NCBI RefSeq assembly: GCF_014203715.1
Contig: NZ_JACHJP010000010.1
Location: 186,001 to 250,000 of the forward strand
From: Streptosporangium saharense
Lineage (GTDB): Bacteria > Actinomycetota > Actinomycetes > Streptosporangiales > Streptosporangiaceae
Direction: 5' to 3'
Length of the DNA: 64,000 bases
Of the stretch, positions 7,410-16,032 are shown one piece after another. A program made the position numbers and the translations under genes. The notes beneath the pieces are model-generated. The model worked only from the letters and a program-made list of their open reading frames with translations, was not told the DNA's origin and did no database searches. Each line of letters opens with the position of its first letter. The stretch's first letter is position 1.

Positions 7410-8846
7410 TCAGGTGAGGCTGAAGCGGACCTCCCGGGTCGCCGGGTCGGCGCGCGTCAGCCGTACCCGGACCGTCTCGCCGAGAGGGAGCCGCTCGCCG
7501 TCGCAGCGGGCGACCACCGCGGGCTCGGTGATCTGCACCAGCCCCCCTGATCGGCCCTCGTCCACGTCGATCACCACCGCGTCGAACGTCTGGCCGACCC
7601 GCTCGCGCAGCACGAACGCCTCGACCAGGTCGACGCACGCCCGCTCGGCCGCGCCCGCGCGCCGTCCCGTCACCCGCATGACGCCGGGCAGCTCGCCCAT
7701 GATCCGCTGGATCTCCTCGGGAACCGGCTCGCCCGCCGCGACCGACAGGCAGATCTCGGTGGCGTAGCGGTCGATGAGCCTGCGCAGCGGCGCGGTCACG
7801 TGCGCGTACGGCGCGGCCACCGCGGCGTGGTCCGCCTGGGCCGGGGGTTCGCCGTTGAAGGCCACGTATCCGGCCCCGCGCAGCAGGACCGTGGACTCCT
7901 CAAGGAAGGCGGCCTGTCCGGGGACCTTCGGGTCGAGACCGTGGACGACGTCCCCGTAACCCGCTCCCTCGGGCCACGGCACACCCAGCGCGGCGGCGAC
8001 CCGGCGAACCTGGGCGATCTTCTCCGCCGGGGCGGGCGGCAGCACCCGCAGCAGGCCGATCTCGGCGTCCAGCATCATCGAGGCCGCGGCCATACCGGTC
8101 AGCAGCGAGATCTGCGCGTTCCACGCCTCGGCCTCAAGGGGGGCGCGCAGCTCGACCCGGTAGCCGTCCCCGTCGGGGACGACCTCCTGGTCGGGGGTGG
8201 GCAGCGTGACGCCGCCCCTGTCGCGTTCGAGCGCCAGCCTGAGCCTGCCGATCTCGGCGAGCAGCCGCAGCGTGCCGTCCGCGGTCCCGGTGTCCACCGC
8301 CGTCTGCACGTAGTCGTAGTCGAGCCGCTCCCGGCTGCGTACCAGCGCCCTGGTCACGTCGGTGCCGACGATCCTGCCTTCGGCGTCCAGGTCGACGCAC
8401 CACAGCGCGGCCGGTCTGGTCGCGCCGGGCAGCAGGCTGGCCGCGCCCTCGGACAGCACCGTGGGGTGCAGCGGCACCCGGGCGTCCGGCATGTAGACGG
8501 TCTCGCCCCGGGTGCGGGCCTCGACGTCGATCGCCCCGCCGGGCCGTACGAAGGCGGCGACGTCGGCGACGGCGTACCAGACGCGGTAGCCGCCGTGCCG
8601 CTCCTCCAGGTGCATGGCCTGGTCCAGGTCCATGGCCCCCGGGGGATCGATCGTGATCAGGGGGAGGTCGGTGCGGTCGAGCGCGGGCAGTGTGGGGGTC
8701 CCGGTGGCCTGTTCCGCCTCCGCGCACACGGCGACGGGGAACTCCGCGGGCAGCTTCAGTTCCCGTCTGATCCGCTCGAAGCCGTCACTCAGCCGCGGAT
8801 GGGGTTCTTGGGGCACCCGGATGCTTTTGTGAGGCACGGGGGTCAA
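7410..8846 (-). CDS. RNB-domain exoribonuclease (RNase II/R superfamily)
   Basis: A 478-residue protein that is essentially a lone RNB catalytic domain without the cold-shock and S1 domains of full RNase II/R. The active-site region is IDPPGAMDLDQAMHLE, followed by VWYAVADVAAFV and the YMPDARVPLHPTVLSEGAASLLPG block characteristic of RNB proteins. Three catalytic-type Asp positions are visible; the fourth, DIDDA in E. coli RNase II, reads DLDQA here. The C-terminus has HVTAPLRRLIDRYA, the conserved substrate-channel motif. The expected role is 3'-5' RNA degradation. It is convergent with the small membrane protein gene. Confidence 0.9.
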   Translation of the reverse strand: MTPVPHKSIRVPQEPHPRLSDGFERIRRELKLPAEFPVAVCAEAEQATGTPTLPALDRTDLPLITIDPPGAMDLDQAMHLEERHGGYRVWYAVADVAAFVRPGGAIDVEARTRGETVYMPDARVPLHPTVLSEGAASLLPGATRPAALWCVDLDAEGRIVGTDVTRALVRSRERLDYDYVQTAVDTGTADGTLRLLAEIGRLRLALERDRGGVTLPTPDQEVVPDGDGYRVELRAPLEAEAWNAQISLLTGMAAASMMLDAEIGLLRVLPPAPAEKIAQVRRVAAALGVPWPEGAGYGDVVHGLDPKVPGQAAFLEESTVLLRGAGYVAFNGEPPAQADHAAVAAPYAHVTAPLRRLIDRYATEICLSVAAGEPVPEEIQRIMGELPGVMRVTGRRAGAAERACVDLVEAFVLRERVGQTFDAVVIDVDEGRSGGLVQITEPAVVARCDGERLPLGETVRVRLTRADPATREVRFSLT

Positions 8847-8886
8847 CCTACCGCTCTCCGGCGTATCGGGCGCCGGGGGGCGGGAC

Positions 8887-9819
8887 TCAGGCCCGCCAGC
8901 TCCAGGACAGCGCCTGGGCCAGGCGGCCGAGAGGGCCGCCGATCCCGTGGCGCCCGGCCAGCTCGGTGAGCGCCCGCGGGTCGCGCGGCTCCTGGGGCAG
9001 GGCCAGCGTGACGTCGGGCACGGGGACGTCGTGGGCGACCCTGACCACCTCGGGCGCCACCCGCAGGTAGTCGCGGGCGGCCTCCAGCCTGCTCCGCTGT
9101 GCCTTGGTGAGGTCGCCGTCCCCGTCGAGGGCCTTGAGCAGGGCGTCGAGCGAGCCGAACCGGGTGATCAGGGTGGCCGCGGTCTTCTCCCCGACCCCCG
9201 CGACCCCGGGCAGGCCGTCGCTGGGGTCGCCGCGCAGGACGGCGAAGTCGGCGTAGGCGCGGCCGGGCACGCCGTACCTCTCGGTGACGGCGGCCTCGTC
9301 GACGAGCTGGAGGTTCTTGACGCCCCTGGCGGTGTAGAGGATCCGGATCGGCACGGCGTCGTCCACGAGCTGGAACATGTCCCGGTCACCGGTGACGACG
9401 TCGACCCCGCCGTCCGCCGCGCCCCGGGGGCGCAGGGCGAGCGTGCCCATCACGTCGTCGGCCTCGTAACCGGGCACGCCGAGGCGGGCGATCCCGGCCG
9501 CGTCGAGGACCCGCTCGATCACCGGGACCTGCGGGGCGAGCGTGTCGGGGGTCTCCTCGCCGCCGTCGGGGGCGAGGCGGTGCTCCTTGTAGGACGGGAT
9601 CGCCGCGACCCGGAAGGCGGGGCGCCAGTCGGCGTCCATGCACGCGGCCAGCTCACCGGGGGAGTGCTGCCTGACCAGCATGGCGATCATGTCGATGAGG
9701 CCGCGGACGGCGTTGACGGGCGTCCCGTCGGGGGCGGTCACCGACTCCGGGATCCCGTAGAAGGCGCGGTAGTAGAGCGAGGGGGTGTCAAGAAGCATCA
9801 GCCCGGGCATGGCGACCAT
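8887..9819 (-). CDS. 5'-3' exonuclease (FEN/PolA N-terminal domain family)
   Basis: A 310-residue FEN-superfamily nuclease like the N-terminal domain of DNA polymerase I but as a stand-alone protein. Metal-binding acidic motifs are visible (LLDTPSLYYRAFYG, PGYEADDVMGTLA, DVVTGDRDMFQLV), together with the helix-3-turn-helix DNA-binding motif GDPSDGLPGVAGVGEKTAATL. The reaction is removal of 5' flaps or RNA primers. Two start codons are possible: 9819 (MVAMPG) or the internal ATG at 9810. Neither has a clear ribosome binding site. An equivalent gene follows helY in mycobacteria. Confidence 0.92.
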   Translation of the reverse strand: MVAMPGLMLLDTPSLYYRAFYGIPESVTAPDGTPVNAVRGLIDMIAMLVRQHSPGELAACMDADWRPAFRVAAIPSYKEHRLAPDGGEETPDTLAPQVPVIERVLDAAGIARLGVPGYEADDVMGTLALRPRGAADGGVDVVTGDRDMFQLVDDAVPIRILYTARGVKNLQLVDEAAVTERYGVPGRAYADFAVLRGDPSDGLPGVAGVGEKTAATLITRFGSLDALLKALDGDGDLTKAQRSRLEAARDYLRVAPEVVRVAHDVPVPDVTLALPQEPRDPRALTELAGRHGIGGPLGRLAQALSWSWRA

Positions 9820-9832
9820 TTAACCAAGCCGC

Positions 9833-11107
9833 TCACCCGGGCAGGACGATCATCAGCACACAGGTGTCGTCCTCGGGGTTGGGGCCACCGACCGCCCGGA
9901 TCAGCCGGTCGAGGGCGGCCTCCCCGTCCTGCGGGCGCAGGGTGGCCGCCGCCCTGAGGGTCAGGGCGACCCCCTCGTCGATGTCGCGGTCGCGCCGCTC
10001 GACGAGCCCGTCGGTGAACAGCAGCAGCGCGTCACCTTCGCGCAGCCGTACGGCCGAGCGTTCGTACTTCTCCGACAGGGTCGCGCCGAGCAGCACCCCG
10101 GCGGGCGGTTCGAGCTGGACGGCACTCCCGCCACGGACCAGGATCGGCGCCGGATGCCCCGCCTGACTCCAGGTGAACACGCGGTTCAGCGGGTCGAGGT
10201 GGCCGACGACAGCGGTCGCGGTGGTCTCCTCGAAGCGGTGCATCACCAGGTCGTTGAGCCAGGTCAGCAGCTTGTCGGGCGGCTCGCCGGTCATCGCGAG
10301 GCCGCCGAGCGCGTGTCTGAGCCTGCTCATCTGGGTGACGGCGGGCAGACCGTGGCCGGACACGTCGCCGATGGTCAGCAGCACCCGCCCGTCAGGCATG
10401 GTCGTCGCGTCGTACCAGTCGCCGCCGAGGCCGTCCTTCAGCCCGGCGGGGACGTAGCGGACCTCCATCCGGGCGCCGGGGAGATCGACGGACGTCCCGA
10501 GGCGCGGGATGATCGCCTCGCGCAGGGCCGTGCTCACGCCCTGCTGCTCGGCGGCCCGTTCGCGGACCTCAAGCAGTTGCCTGCGTGACTCGGAGGCGAT
10601 CTGCTCGGCCCTGCGGCGGCTGGTGATGTCCTGGATCACGCCGTGTACGGCGTGGCGGCCCCCGTTCACGACAGGGTCCAGGGCCGCGCGGACGTTGCGG
10701 ACCTCGCCGCGGCGGCGGATGCGGAACTCGGCCTGTCCGGGCTCCGCGAGATCGACCACCGACCTGAGCAGTCCGTCAACGAGGGCGCGGTCCTGCGGCT
10801 CGACGTGGCCGACCAGGTCGCGCAGACCGATGGGCCCCTCGCCGGGATCGCGGCCGAAGATGGCGTAGGCGTGCTCCGACCAGGTGGACTCGCCGCTGTG
10901 CAGGTGCCATTCGGCCCAGCCCAGATCGCCAAGCCGTTCGGCGTGGGCCAGCCGCGCACTGAGAAGTTGTCTTTCGACGGCCATGTGCTCGTCCAGCTCT
11001 CCGCGCAACCGCTGCACCATCTCTGCCGCGGTCAGCGGGGCGGAACCGGTCACGTGGTCGTTTCGTGGGTGGAGGGGTGGCTGGTGGCCGCCCACTACGC
11101 CGACCAT
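9833..11107 (-). CDS. PAS-domain SpoIIE/RsbU-type PP2C phosphatase
   Basis: A 424-residue regulator. Residues about 45-165 form a PAS/PAC sensor (GDLGWAEWHLHSGESTWSEH to VIQDITSRRRAE), joined by a short coiled coil (ESRRQLLEVRERAAEQQ) to a SpoIIE-type PP2C domain with GGDWYDATTMPDGRVLLTIG and the metal-binding IGDVSGHG. The C-terminus keeps LLLFTDGLVERRD and DDTCVLMIV. Such enzymes dephosphorylate STAS anti-sigma antagonists. The only STAS protein in this window is at 46827-47171, far away, so the partner is not obvious. The start could be an internal GTG at 11053, since the first residues are poorly conserved-looking. Confidence 0.9.
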   Translation of the reverse strand: MVGVVGGHQPPLHPRNDHVTGSAPLTAAEMVQRLRGELDEHMAVERQLLSARLAHAERLGDLGWAEWHLHSGESTWSEHAYAIFGRDPGEGPIGLRDLVGHVEPQDRALVDGLLRSVVDLAEPGQAEFRIRRRGEVRNVRAALDPVVNGGRHAVHGVIQDITSRRRAEQIASESRRQLLEVRERAAEQQGVSTALREAIIPRLGTSVDLPGARMEVRYVPAGLKDGLGGDWYDATTMPDGRVLLTIGDVSGHGLPAVTQMSRLRHALGGLAMTGEPPDKLLTWLNDLVMHRFEETTATAVVGHLDPLNRVFTWSQAGHPAPILVRGGSAVQLEPPAGVLLGATLSEKYERSAVRLREGDALLLFTDGLVERRDRDIDEGVALTLRAAATLRPQDGEAALDRLIRAVGGPNPEDDTCVLMIVLPG

Positions 11108-11288
11108 TTAGCTCGCTCTCGAATGTGGGGACCTGGGGACATCCTATCCACAAAATGTGATCGTCCTTCAACGGATTGTAGTGGCGTCGTCACGGCGTCG
11201 GTGGCCTTTTCCTGGACTTTTCCCCGGCTTCCAGGGCCGGTCGAAGGCACGGGTGTGGCCACCGGTGTGGCGCCGATCTGTTCCGGAT

Positions 11289-11294
11289 TACATT
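11289..11294 (+). promoter_or_regulatory. -10 box TACATT for a leaderless transcript
   Basis: TACATT ends 7 nt before the GTG at 11302 and there is no ribosome binding site, so this looks like a leaderless promoter for the peptidase gene. Confidence 0.45.
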
Positions 11295-11301
11295 GGTCGG
11301 T

Positions 11302-12426
11302 GTGACAAAGGAGTCCTCTGACCTGTATCCCGTGGCCCGTCTCGCCGCCGCGCAGGAGGCCACGGCCTCGGCCGGCCTCGGCGCGCTGCTGCTCACGCCG
11401 GGCCCCGACCTGCGCTACGTGACCGGCTACGAGGCGTTGCCGCTCGAACGGCTGACCTGTCTGGCGCTGCCCGCGGAGGGTCCCGCCTTCCTGGTGGTGC
11501 CCCGTCTTGAGCTGCCCGCCGCCGAGCACTCTCCCGCCGCGCGGCTCGGCATCGAGTTCGTGCCCTGGGACGAGACCGACGACCCCTACGCGCTCGTCGC
11601 CGCGCGTCTGGGCGGTGCGGGGAAGGTCGGCAGGGTCGGGCTGGCCGACCGCATGTGGGCGATGCAGTCGCTGCGCTTCCGCGACGCGCTGCCCGGGGCG
11701 GAGCAGGTGCTCGCCGGGACGGTGCTGCGGGAGTTGCGCATGCGCAAGAGCGAGGCGGAGGTGGCCGCTCTCCGCGAGGCGGGGGCCGCGATCGACGCCG
11801 TGCACGCGCAGGTGCCCGGCTTCCTGCGGGCGGGCCGTACCGAGCGGGAGGTCGGGCGGGACATCGCCGAGGCGATCCTCGCGGCGGGGCACACGACCGT
11901 CGACTTCGTCATCGTCGGCTCCGGCCACAACGGCGCGAGCCCGCACCACGAGCTGTCCGACCGGATCATCCAGCCGGGTGAGCCCGTCGTCGTCGACATC
12001 GGCGGCCAGATGCCCAGCGGCTACTGCTCCGACTCGACCCGGGTCTACTCCGTCGGGGAGCCGCCCAAGGAGTTCACGCGATACTACGAGGTGCTCCAGC
12101 GGGCCCAGGAGGCGGCCTGCGCGGCCGTCAGGCCCGGGGTCTCGTGCGAGTCGGTCGACGCGGCGGCGCGCGAGGTGATCGCGGCCGAGGGTTACGGCGA
12201 CTACTTCATCCACCGGACCGGGCACGGCATCGGCCTGGAGACCCACGAGGAGCCCTACATCGTCGCGGGCAACACCGAGGCGCTGGCGCCGGGGCACGCC
12301 TTCTCGGTCGAGCCGGGCATCTACCTGCCGGGGGAGCACGGCGCCCGCATCGAGGACATCCTCGTCTGCACCGAGGAGGGTGGCGAGCGGCTCAACCATC
12401 GCCCTCGCGAACTCGTCATAGTGTGA
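11302..12426 (+). CDS. M24-family Xaa-Pro aminopeptidase/dipeptidase
   Basis: A 374-residue metallopeptidase. The creatinase-like N-terminal domain (to about residue 130) is followed by the pita-bread fold with all expected metal ligands: the Asp pair in VVVDIGGQ and CSDSTRVY, the His in RTGHGIGLETHEEP, and the Glu residues in FSVEPGIYLP and ARIEDILV. It removes N-terminal residues before proline or splits X-Pro dipeptides; which one cannot be told. The GTG at 11302 is preferred over an in-frame TTG at 11293 because a TANNNT box sits 7 nt upstream of it. The gene corresponds in position to mycobacterial pepE. Confidence 0.9.
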   Translation: MTKESSDLYPVARLAAAQEATASAGLGALLLTPGPDLRYVTGYEALPLERLTCLALPAEGPAFLVVPRLELPAAEHSPAARLGIEFVPWDETDDPYALVAARLGGAGKVGRVGLADRMWAMQSLRFRDALPGAEQVLAGTVLRELRMRKSEAEVAALREAGAAIDAVHAQVPGFLRAGRTEREVGRDIAEAILAAGHTTVDFVIVGSGHNGASPHHELSDRIIQPGEPVVVDIGGQMPSGYCSDSTRVYSVGEPPKEFTRYYEVLQRAQEAACAAVRPGVSCESVDAAAREVIAAEGYGDYFIHRTGHGIGLETHEEPYIVAGNTEALAPGHAFSVEPGIYLPGEHGARIEDILVCTEEGGERLNHRPRELVIV

Positions 12427-12441
12427 CAGGTGTAACAATCG

Positions 12442-12471
12442 GGGTGGCCGGCGATCCCGGCCGCCCTTTTT
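12442..12471 (+). terminator. Rho-independent terminator after the M24 peptidase
   Basis: A 10-bp stem (GGGTGGCCGG with CCGGCCGCCC, one G-T wobble, short loop) is followed by TTTTT. Confidence 0.8.
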
Positions 12472-12501
12472 ACTTCGCGCCCCGACCTGGAGTAAGCGGA
12501 T

Positions 12502-13650
12502 ATGACCGTTGAGCGTACGCTGCCAACCGCCGAGGCCCACGACCTGCTGGACCTCGTCCGCGACCTGATCGCCAAGGAGGTCGCGCCCAGGGCGTCGGCC
12601 GACGAGTCCGCCAAGCGCTTCCCCCGCGAGGTCTTCACCACCCTGGGCAGGTCCGGCCTCCTCGGGCTGCCCTACCCCGAGGAGTACGGCGGCGGCGCGC
12701 AGCCGTACGAGGTGTATCTCCAGGTCATCGAGGAGCTGGCCGCGGGCTGGCTGGCGGTCGGGCTCGGCCTGTCCGTGCACACCCTGTCCTCCTTCCCGGT
12801 CGCCGCGTACGGCTCGGCGGAGCAGCGCGCCGAACTGCTGCCCGAGCTGCTGGGGGGCGAGCTGCTGGGCGCCTACTGCCTGTCGGAGCCCCAGTCGGGC
12901 TCGGACGCAGCGGCCCTGAGCACCCGCGCGGTCCGCGACGCCGACGGCTACGTGGTGGACGGGGTCAAGGCCTGGATCACCCACGGCGGGGAGGCCGACT
13001 TCTACACGCTGATGGCCAGGACCTCCGACGACGGCAGCCGGGGCATCTCCTGCTTCCACGTCCCTGCGGGCACCGAGGGGCTGTCGTTCGGCGTGCCCGA
13101 GCGCAAGATGGGCATGCGCTCCTCGCCGACGGCCCAGGTCCGCTTCGACGGCGTACGGCTCGCCAAGGACGCCCTGGTCGGCCAGGAGGGGGAGGGCTTC
13201 CGGGTGGCGCTGGCCGCCCTGGACGGGGGCAGGCTCGGCATCGCGGCCTGCGCGGTCGGCCTGGCCCAGGCGGCGCTGGACGCGGCGGTCTCCTACGCGG
13301 GGGAGCGCAGGCAGTTCGGCACGCGTGTCGTCGACTTCCAGGGGATCGGGTTCATGCTCGCCGACATGGCCACCCAGGTGGCCGCGGCGCGGGCGCTCTA
13401 TCTGGAGGCCGCCCGGCTGCGGGACGCGGGCAGGCCGTACGGCACGCAGGCGGCGATGGCCAAGCTGTTCGCGACCGACGCGTGCATGAAGGTCACCACC
13501 GACGCGGTCCAGATCTTCGGTGGCTACGGCTACGTGGAGGACTTCCCGGTGGAGCGTTACATGCGGGAGGCGAAGGTGCTGCAGATCGTCGAGGGCACCA
13601 ACCAGATCCAGCGGCTGGTCATCGGCAGGGCGCTGGCGAAGAACGCCTGA
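12502..13650 (+). CDS. Acyl-CoA dehydrogenase
   Basis: A 382-residue acyl-CoA dehydrogenase of normal family length. FAD-binding motifs YCLSEPQSGSDAAAL and VDGVKAWITHGGEAD are present, followed by the C-terminal helical domain with RRQFGTRVVDFQGIGFMLADM and QIFGGYGYVEDFPVERYMRE. The catalytic base is the Glu at about residue 364 in IVEGTNQIQR, the position used by short- and medium-chain enzymes. It oxidises an acyl-CoA to the 2-enoyl-CoA and passes electrons to ETF. GGAG precedes the ATG. It follows a terminator, so it is probably transcribed alone. Its stop lies 7 bp from the stop of the convergent membrane gene. Confidence 0.93.
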   Translation: MTVERTLPTAEAHDLLDLVRDLIAKEVAPRASADESAKRFPREVFTTLGRSGLLGLPYPEEYGGGAQPYEVYLQVIEELAAGWLAVGLGLSVHTLSSFPVAAYGSAEQRAELLPELLGGELLGAYCLSEPQSGSDAAALSTRAVRDADGYVVDGVKAWITHGGEADFYTLMARTSDDGSRGISCFHVPAGTEGLSFGVPERKMGMRSSPTAQVRFDGVRLAKDALVGQEGEGFRVALAALDGGRLGIAACAVGLAQAALDAAVSYAGERRQFGTRVVDFQGIGFMLADMATQVAAARALYLEAARLRDAGRPYGTQAAMAKLFATDACMKVTTDAVQIFGGYGYVEDFPVERYMREAKVLQIVEGTNQIQRLVIGRALAKNA

Positions 13651-13657
13651 GAGGCGC

Positions 13658-14332
13658 TCACAGCAGGGACACGCCGAAGAGTACGGCTGCGCAGCCGACG
13701 GTGATCAGCAGGGTGCGCAGCCGCGCCTGGGCGGTTGGGCGCAGCAGGAGGGGGAGGCCGACTCCCAGCAGCACCAGGGCGACCACGGGCCACGTGCCGT
13801 TCGCCGGTGGGAGGCCGTGCGGCACCAGGGCGGCCCGCTGGATCTCCTGGCCCTGGGTGCAGATCAGGGCGGCGAACACCCCCACGGCCACGTCGCCGCC
13901 CAGGCCCTTCCCGCGGCTGAGATAGCCCGCGACGCCGAAGCCGACCAGCGTGACGCTCAGCGCGATCTGCCAGCTCTCGTTGGCCTGGGTGATCAGCGTC
14001 TCGCCGTGGTTGAGGGCGTGGGCGACCACGTGTCCCGCCGTCAGGCCCGCGGTGGCCAGCAGGCCGTTCAGCGCGGCCCACCAGGCGTTGGCCGAGCCGC
14101 GTGTCATGACGAGCACCAGGAGCCCGTAGACGTACGGGTCGTAGATCATGGTGATCGTCGGGGGCAGGACCTCCGCGAGGGATTCACCTGCCACTGCCAG
14201 GACCATGCCAAGGGCGAGTCCGGCGAGCATCCGTTTGATGATCAGGCGTTCACGTCTGTCCAGCGCCTGGAAGTCGACCTGCCAGGGAGTTTCGTGCTGG
14301 TTGCTGTGCATGCCCTTCTCCATGGCTGCCAT
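13658..14332 (-). CDS. Integral membrane protein of unknown function
   Basis: A 224-residue protein with about six hydrophobic segments (for example LIIKRMLAGLALGMVLAVAG, VYGLLVLVMTRG, AALNGLLATAGLTAGHVVAHAL, IALSVTLVGFGVAGYLS, VVALVLLGVGLPLLLR, TLLITVGCAAVLFGVSLL). The N-terminus is soluble and acidic/basic (MAAMEKGMHSNQHETPWQV). I chose the ATG at 14332 because AAGGGGGGCGAA precedes it; an in-frame start at 14365 has none. I recognise no family. A His/Glu-rich patch (HVVAHALNHGETL) lies in the third helix region. Confidence 0.7.
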   Translation of the reverse strand: MAAMEKGMHSNQHETPWQVDFQALDRRERLIIKRMLAGLALGMVLAVAGESLAEVLPPTITMIYDPYVYGLLVLVMTRGSANAWWAALNGLLATAGLTAGHVVAHALNHGETLITQANESWQIALSVTLVGFGVAGYLSRGKGLGGDVAVGVFAALICTQGQEIQRAALVPHGLPPANGTWPVVALVLLGVGLPLLLRPTAQARLRTLLITVGCAAVLFGVSLL

Positions 14333-14424
14333 TTCGCCCCCCTTGCACGCCCTGGTCCGCTCCATGTACCTGCCGAAACCGTATCCTTTCCATTGGTGCC
14401 CGCTTGTTTCTAAAATATGACAAA

Positions 14425-14452
14425 CCAGTCAAAAAACCATTTTTTCCACTGG
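14425..14452. other. AT-rich inverted repeat upstream of the membrane protein gene
   Basis: CCAGT and ACTGG flank AAAAAA-CCA-TTTTTT. This is an unusually AT-rich dyad in an otherwise very GC-rich sequence, inside a gene-free stretch (14333-14567). It could be an operator or promoter spacer for the leftward gene. No convincing -35/-10 pair was found. Confidence 0.4.
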
Positions 14453-14567
14453 CCAAACCGTGAACGTCGGCAGGCGTGGACCTTATGTGGAGAAGGCCGC
14501 AATCCCCGATGGACACGTGAAAAACGATCCGGGCAAAGGGCCAGGAAGATCTCCCATGACCCGCCCC

Positions 14568-15980
14568 CTAGAGGCCGTACTCCTCAAGCAGCCGCAGCCA
14601 CACCTCGCTGACCGTGGGGAAGGCCGGTACGGCGTGCCAGAGCCGGTCCAGCGGCACCTCGGCGACGACGGCGACCGTCGCGGCCTGGAGCAGCTCGGCC
14701 ACCCCGGGACCGGCGAAGGTCACCCCGAGCAGGACACGCCGCCGCTCGTCGACGACGGCCTTGGCCCTGCCCCTGTAGTCGTCCCCCAGCAGGTAGGCGC
14801 CGGAGACCGAGCCGAGGTCGTACTCGACGACGCGCACGTCGAAGCCCTCGGCCCTGGCCGCCTCCTCGGTACGGCCGACCGCGCAGACCTGGGGGTCGGT
14901 GAAGACCACCTGCGGCGGGCCGTACCCGTCGGCGACGGCGCGCAGCGCGGGCAGGTCGTCGGGCTCGCCCTTGGCCCTGGCCACGATCACGTCGCCGCAC
15001 ACCCGCGCCTGGTACTTGCCCATGTGGGTGAGCAGGGCGCGGCCGTTGACGTCGCCGACCGCGTACAGCCAGCCGCCGTCCACGCCGGTGGCGCGCATGC
15101 TGTCGTCGACCTTGACCGGGCCGTGCTCGGGCAGGCCCGCGGAGGCCAGACCGACGTCCCCCGTGGCGGGCGCGCGCCCGGTGGCGACCAGCAGCTCGTC
15201 GGCCTCGACGGACTCTCCGTCGGCCAGGTGGACGGTGACGGGCCCGCCGGGCGTCGGCCGTTCGACCCGGGTCACCTCCGCCCGGGTGCGCACGTCGATG
15301 CCGGAGGCCCTCATGGACTCCGCGACCAGCTCCCCGGCGAACGGCTCGACCCGGCCGAGCAGTGAGCCGCCGCGCACCAGGAGCGTGACCTCCCGCGCGC
15401 CGAGCCCGTGCAGGGCCTGCGCCATCTCGCAGGCGACCACGCCGCCGCCGAGCACGACCAGGCGCCGGGGGACCTCCCGCACCGCGGTGGCCTCGCGGCT
15501 CGTCCACGGCCTGGCCTCGGCGAGCCCGGGAACCTCGGGGAATACCGGGCGGCTCCCGGTGGCCAGCACGACCGCGTGCCGGGCGCGCAGCGTGCGGACG
15601 GAGCCGTCCCGCGCGGTCACCCCGACCACCTTGGGGCCGTCGAGTTTTCCCCTGCCCCGGACGAACTCGGCGGGCAGGCCCTCGATCCAGCCGACCTGTC
15701 CCTCGTCGTCCAGGTGCGAGACCGCCTCGTCACGCCGGGCGAGCACGGCCGCCGTGTCGATCGGCCCCGTCTCAAGGCCCGGGACCCGGCCCACCTCCGC
15801 GACGAGATCGACCGGGCGCAGCAGCGCCTTGCTGGGGATGCACGCCCAGTAGGAGCACTCACCGCCCGCCAGCTCCTCCTCGACCACCGCGACGCTCAGT
15901 CCGCCCCGGACCGCACGTCCGGCGACGTTCTCCCCAGCGGGCCCCGCGCCCACCACGACCACGTCGAACTCATCGGCCAC
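14568..15980 (-). CDS. Pyridine nucleotide-disulfide oxidoreductase (lipoamide dehydrogenase/mercuric reductase family)
   Basis: A 470-residue flavoprotein. The FAD-binding VVVGAGPAGENVAG is at the N-terminus, the redox-active Cys pair is in GGECSYWACIPSK (Cys42 and Cys47), the NAD(P)H Rossmann motif is VVLGGGVVACEM, and the second FAD motif is LYAVGDVNGRALLTHMGKYQ. The C-terminal dimerisation domain ends with HAVPAFPTVSEVW, equivalent to the catalytic His-Glu region. The spacing of the redox cysteines (CxxxxC) is that of lipoamide dehydrogenase-type enzymes. No 2-oxoacid dehydrogenase or mercury genes are nearby, so the substrate is unknown; a general NAD(P)H-dependent disulfide or quinone reductase is possible. 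Confidence 0.88.
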   Translation of the reverse strand: MADEFDVVVVGAGPAGENVAGRAVRGGLSVAVVEEELAGGECSYWACIPSKALLRPVDLVAEVGRVPGLETGPIDTAAVLARRDEAVSHLDDEGQVGWIEGLPAEFVRGRGKLDGPKVVGVTARDGSVRTLRARHAVVLATGSRPVFPEVPGLAEARPWTSREATAVREVPRRLVVLGGGVVACEMAQALHGLGAREVTLLVRGGSLLGRVEPFAGELVAESMRASGIDVRTRAEVTRVERPTPGGPVTVHLADGESVEADELLVATGRAPATGDVGLASAGLPEHGPVKVDDSMRATGVDGGWLYAVGDVNGRALLTHMGKYQARVCGDVIVARAKGEPDDLPALRAVADGYGPPQVVFTDPQVCAVGRTEEAARAEGFDVRVVEYDLGSVSGAYLLGDDYRGRAKAVVDERRRVLLGVTFAGPGVAELLQAATVAVVAEVPLDRLWHAVPAFPTVSEVWLRLLEEYGL

Positions 15981-16032
15981 GACTGCCTCCCAGGGCTCAG
16001 AAAACTCACCGTCCAGCTTGTCAGAGGTTGGC

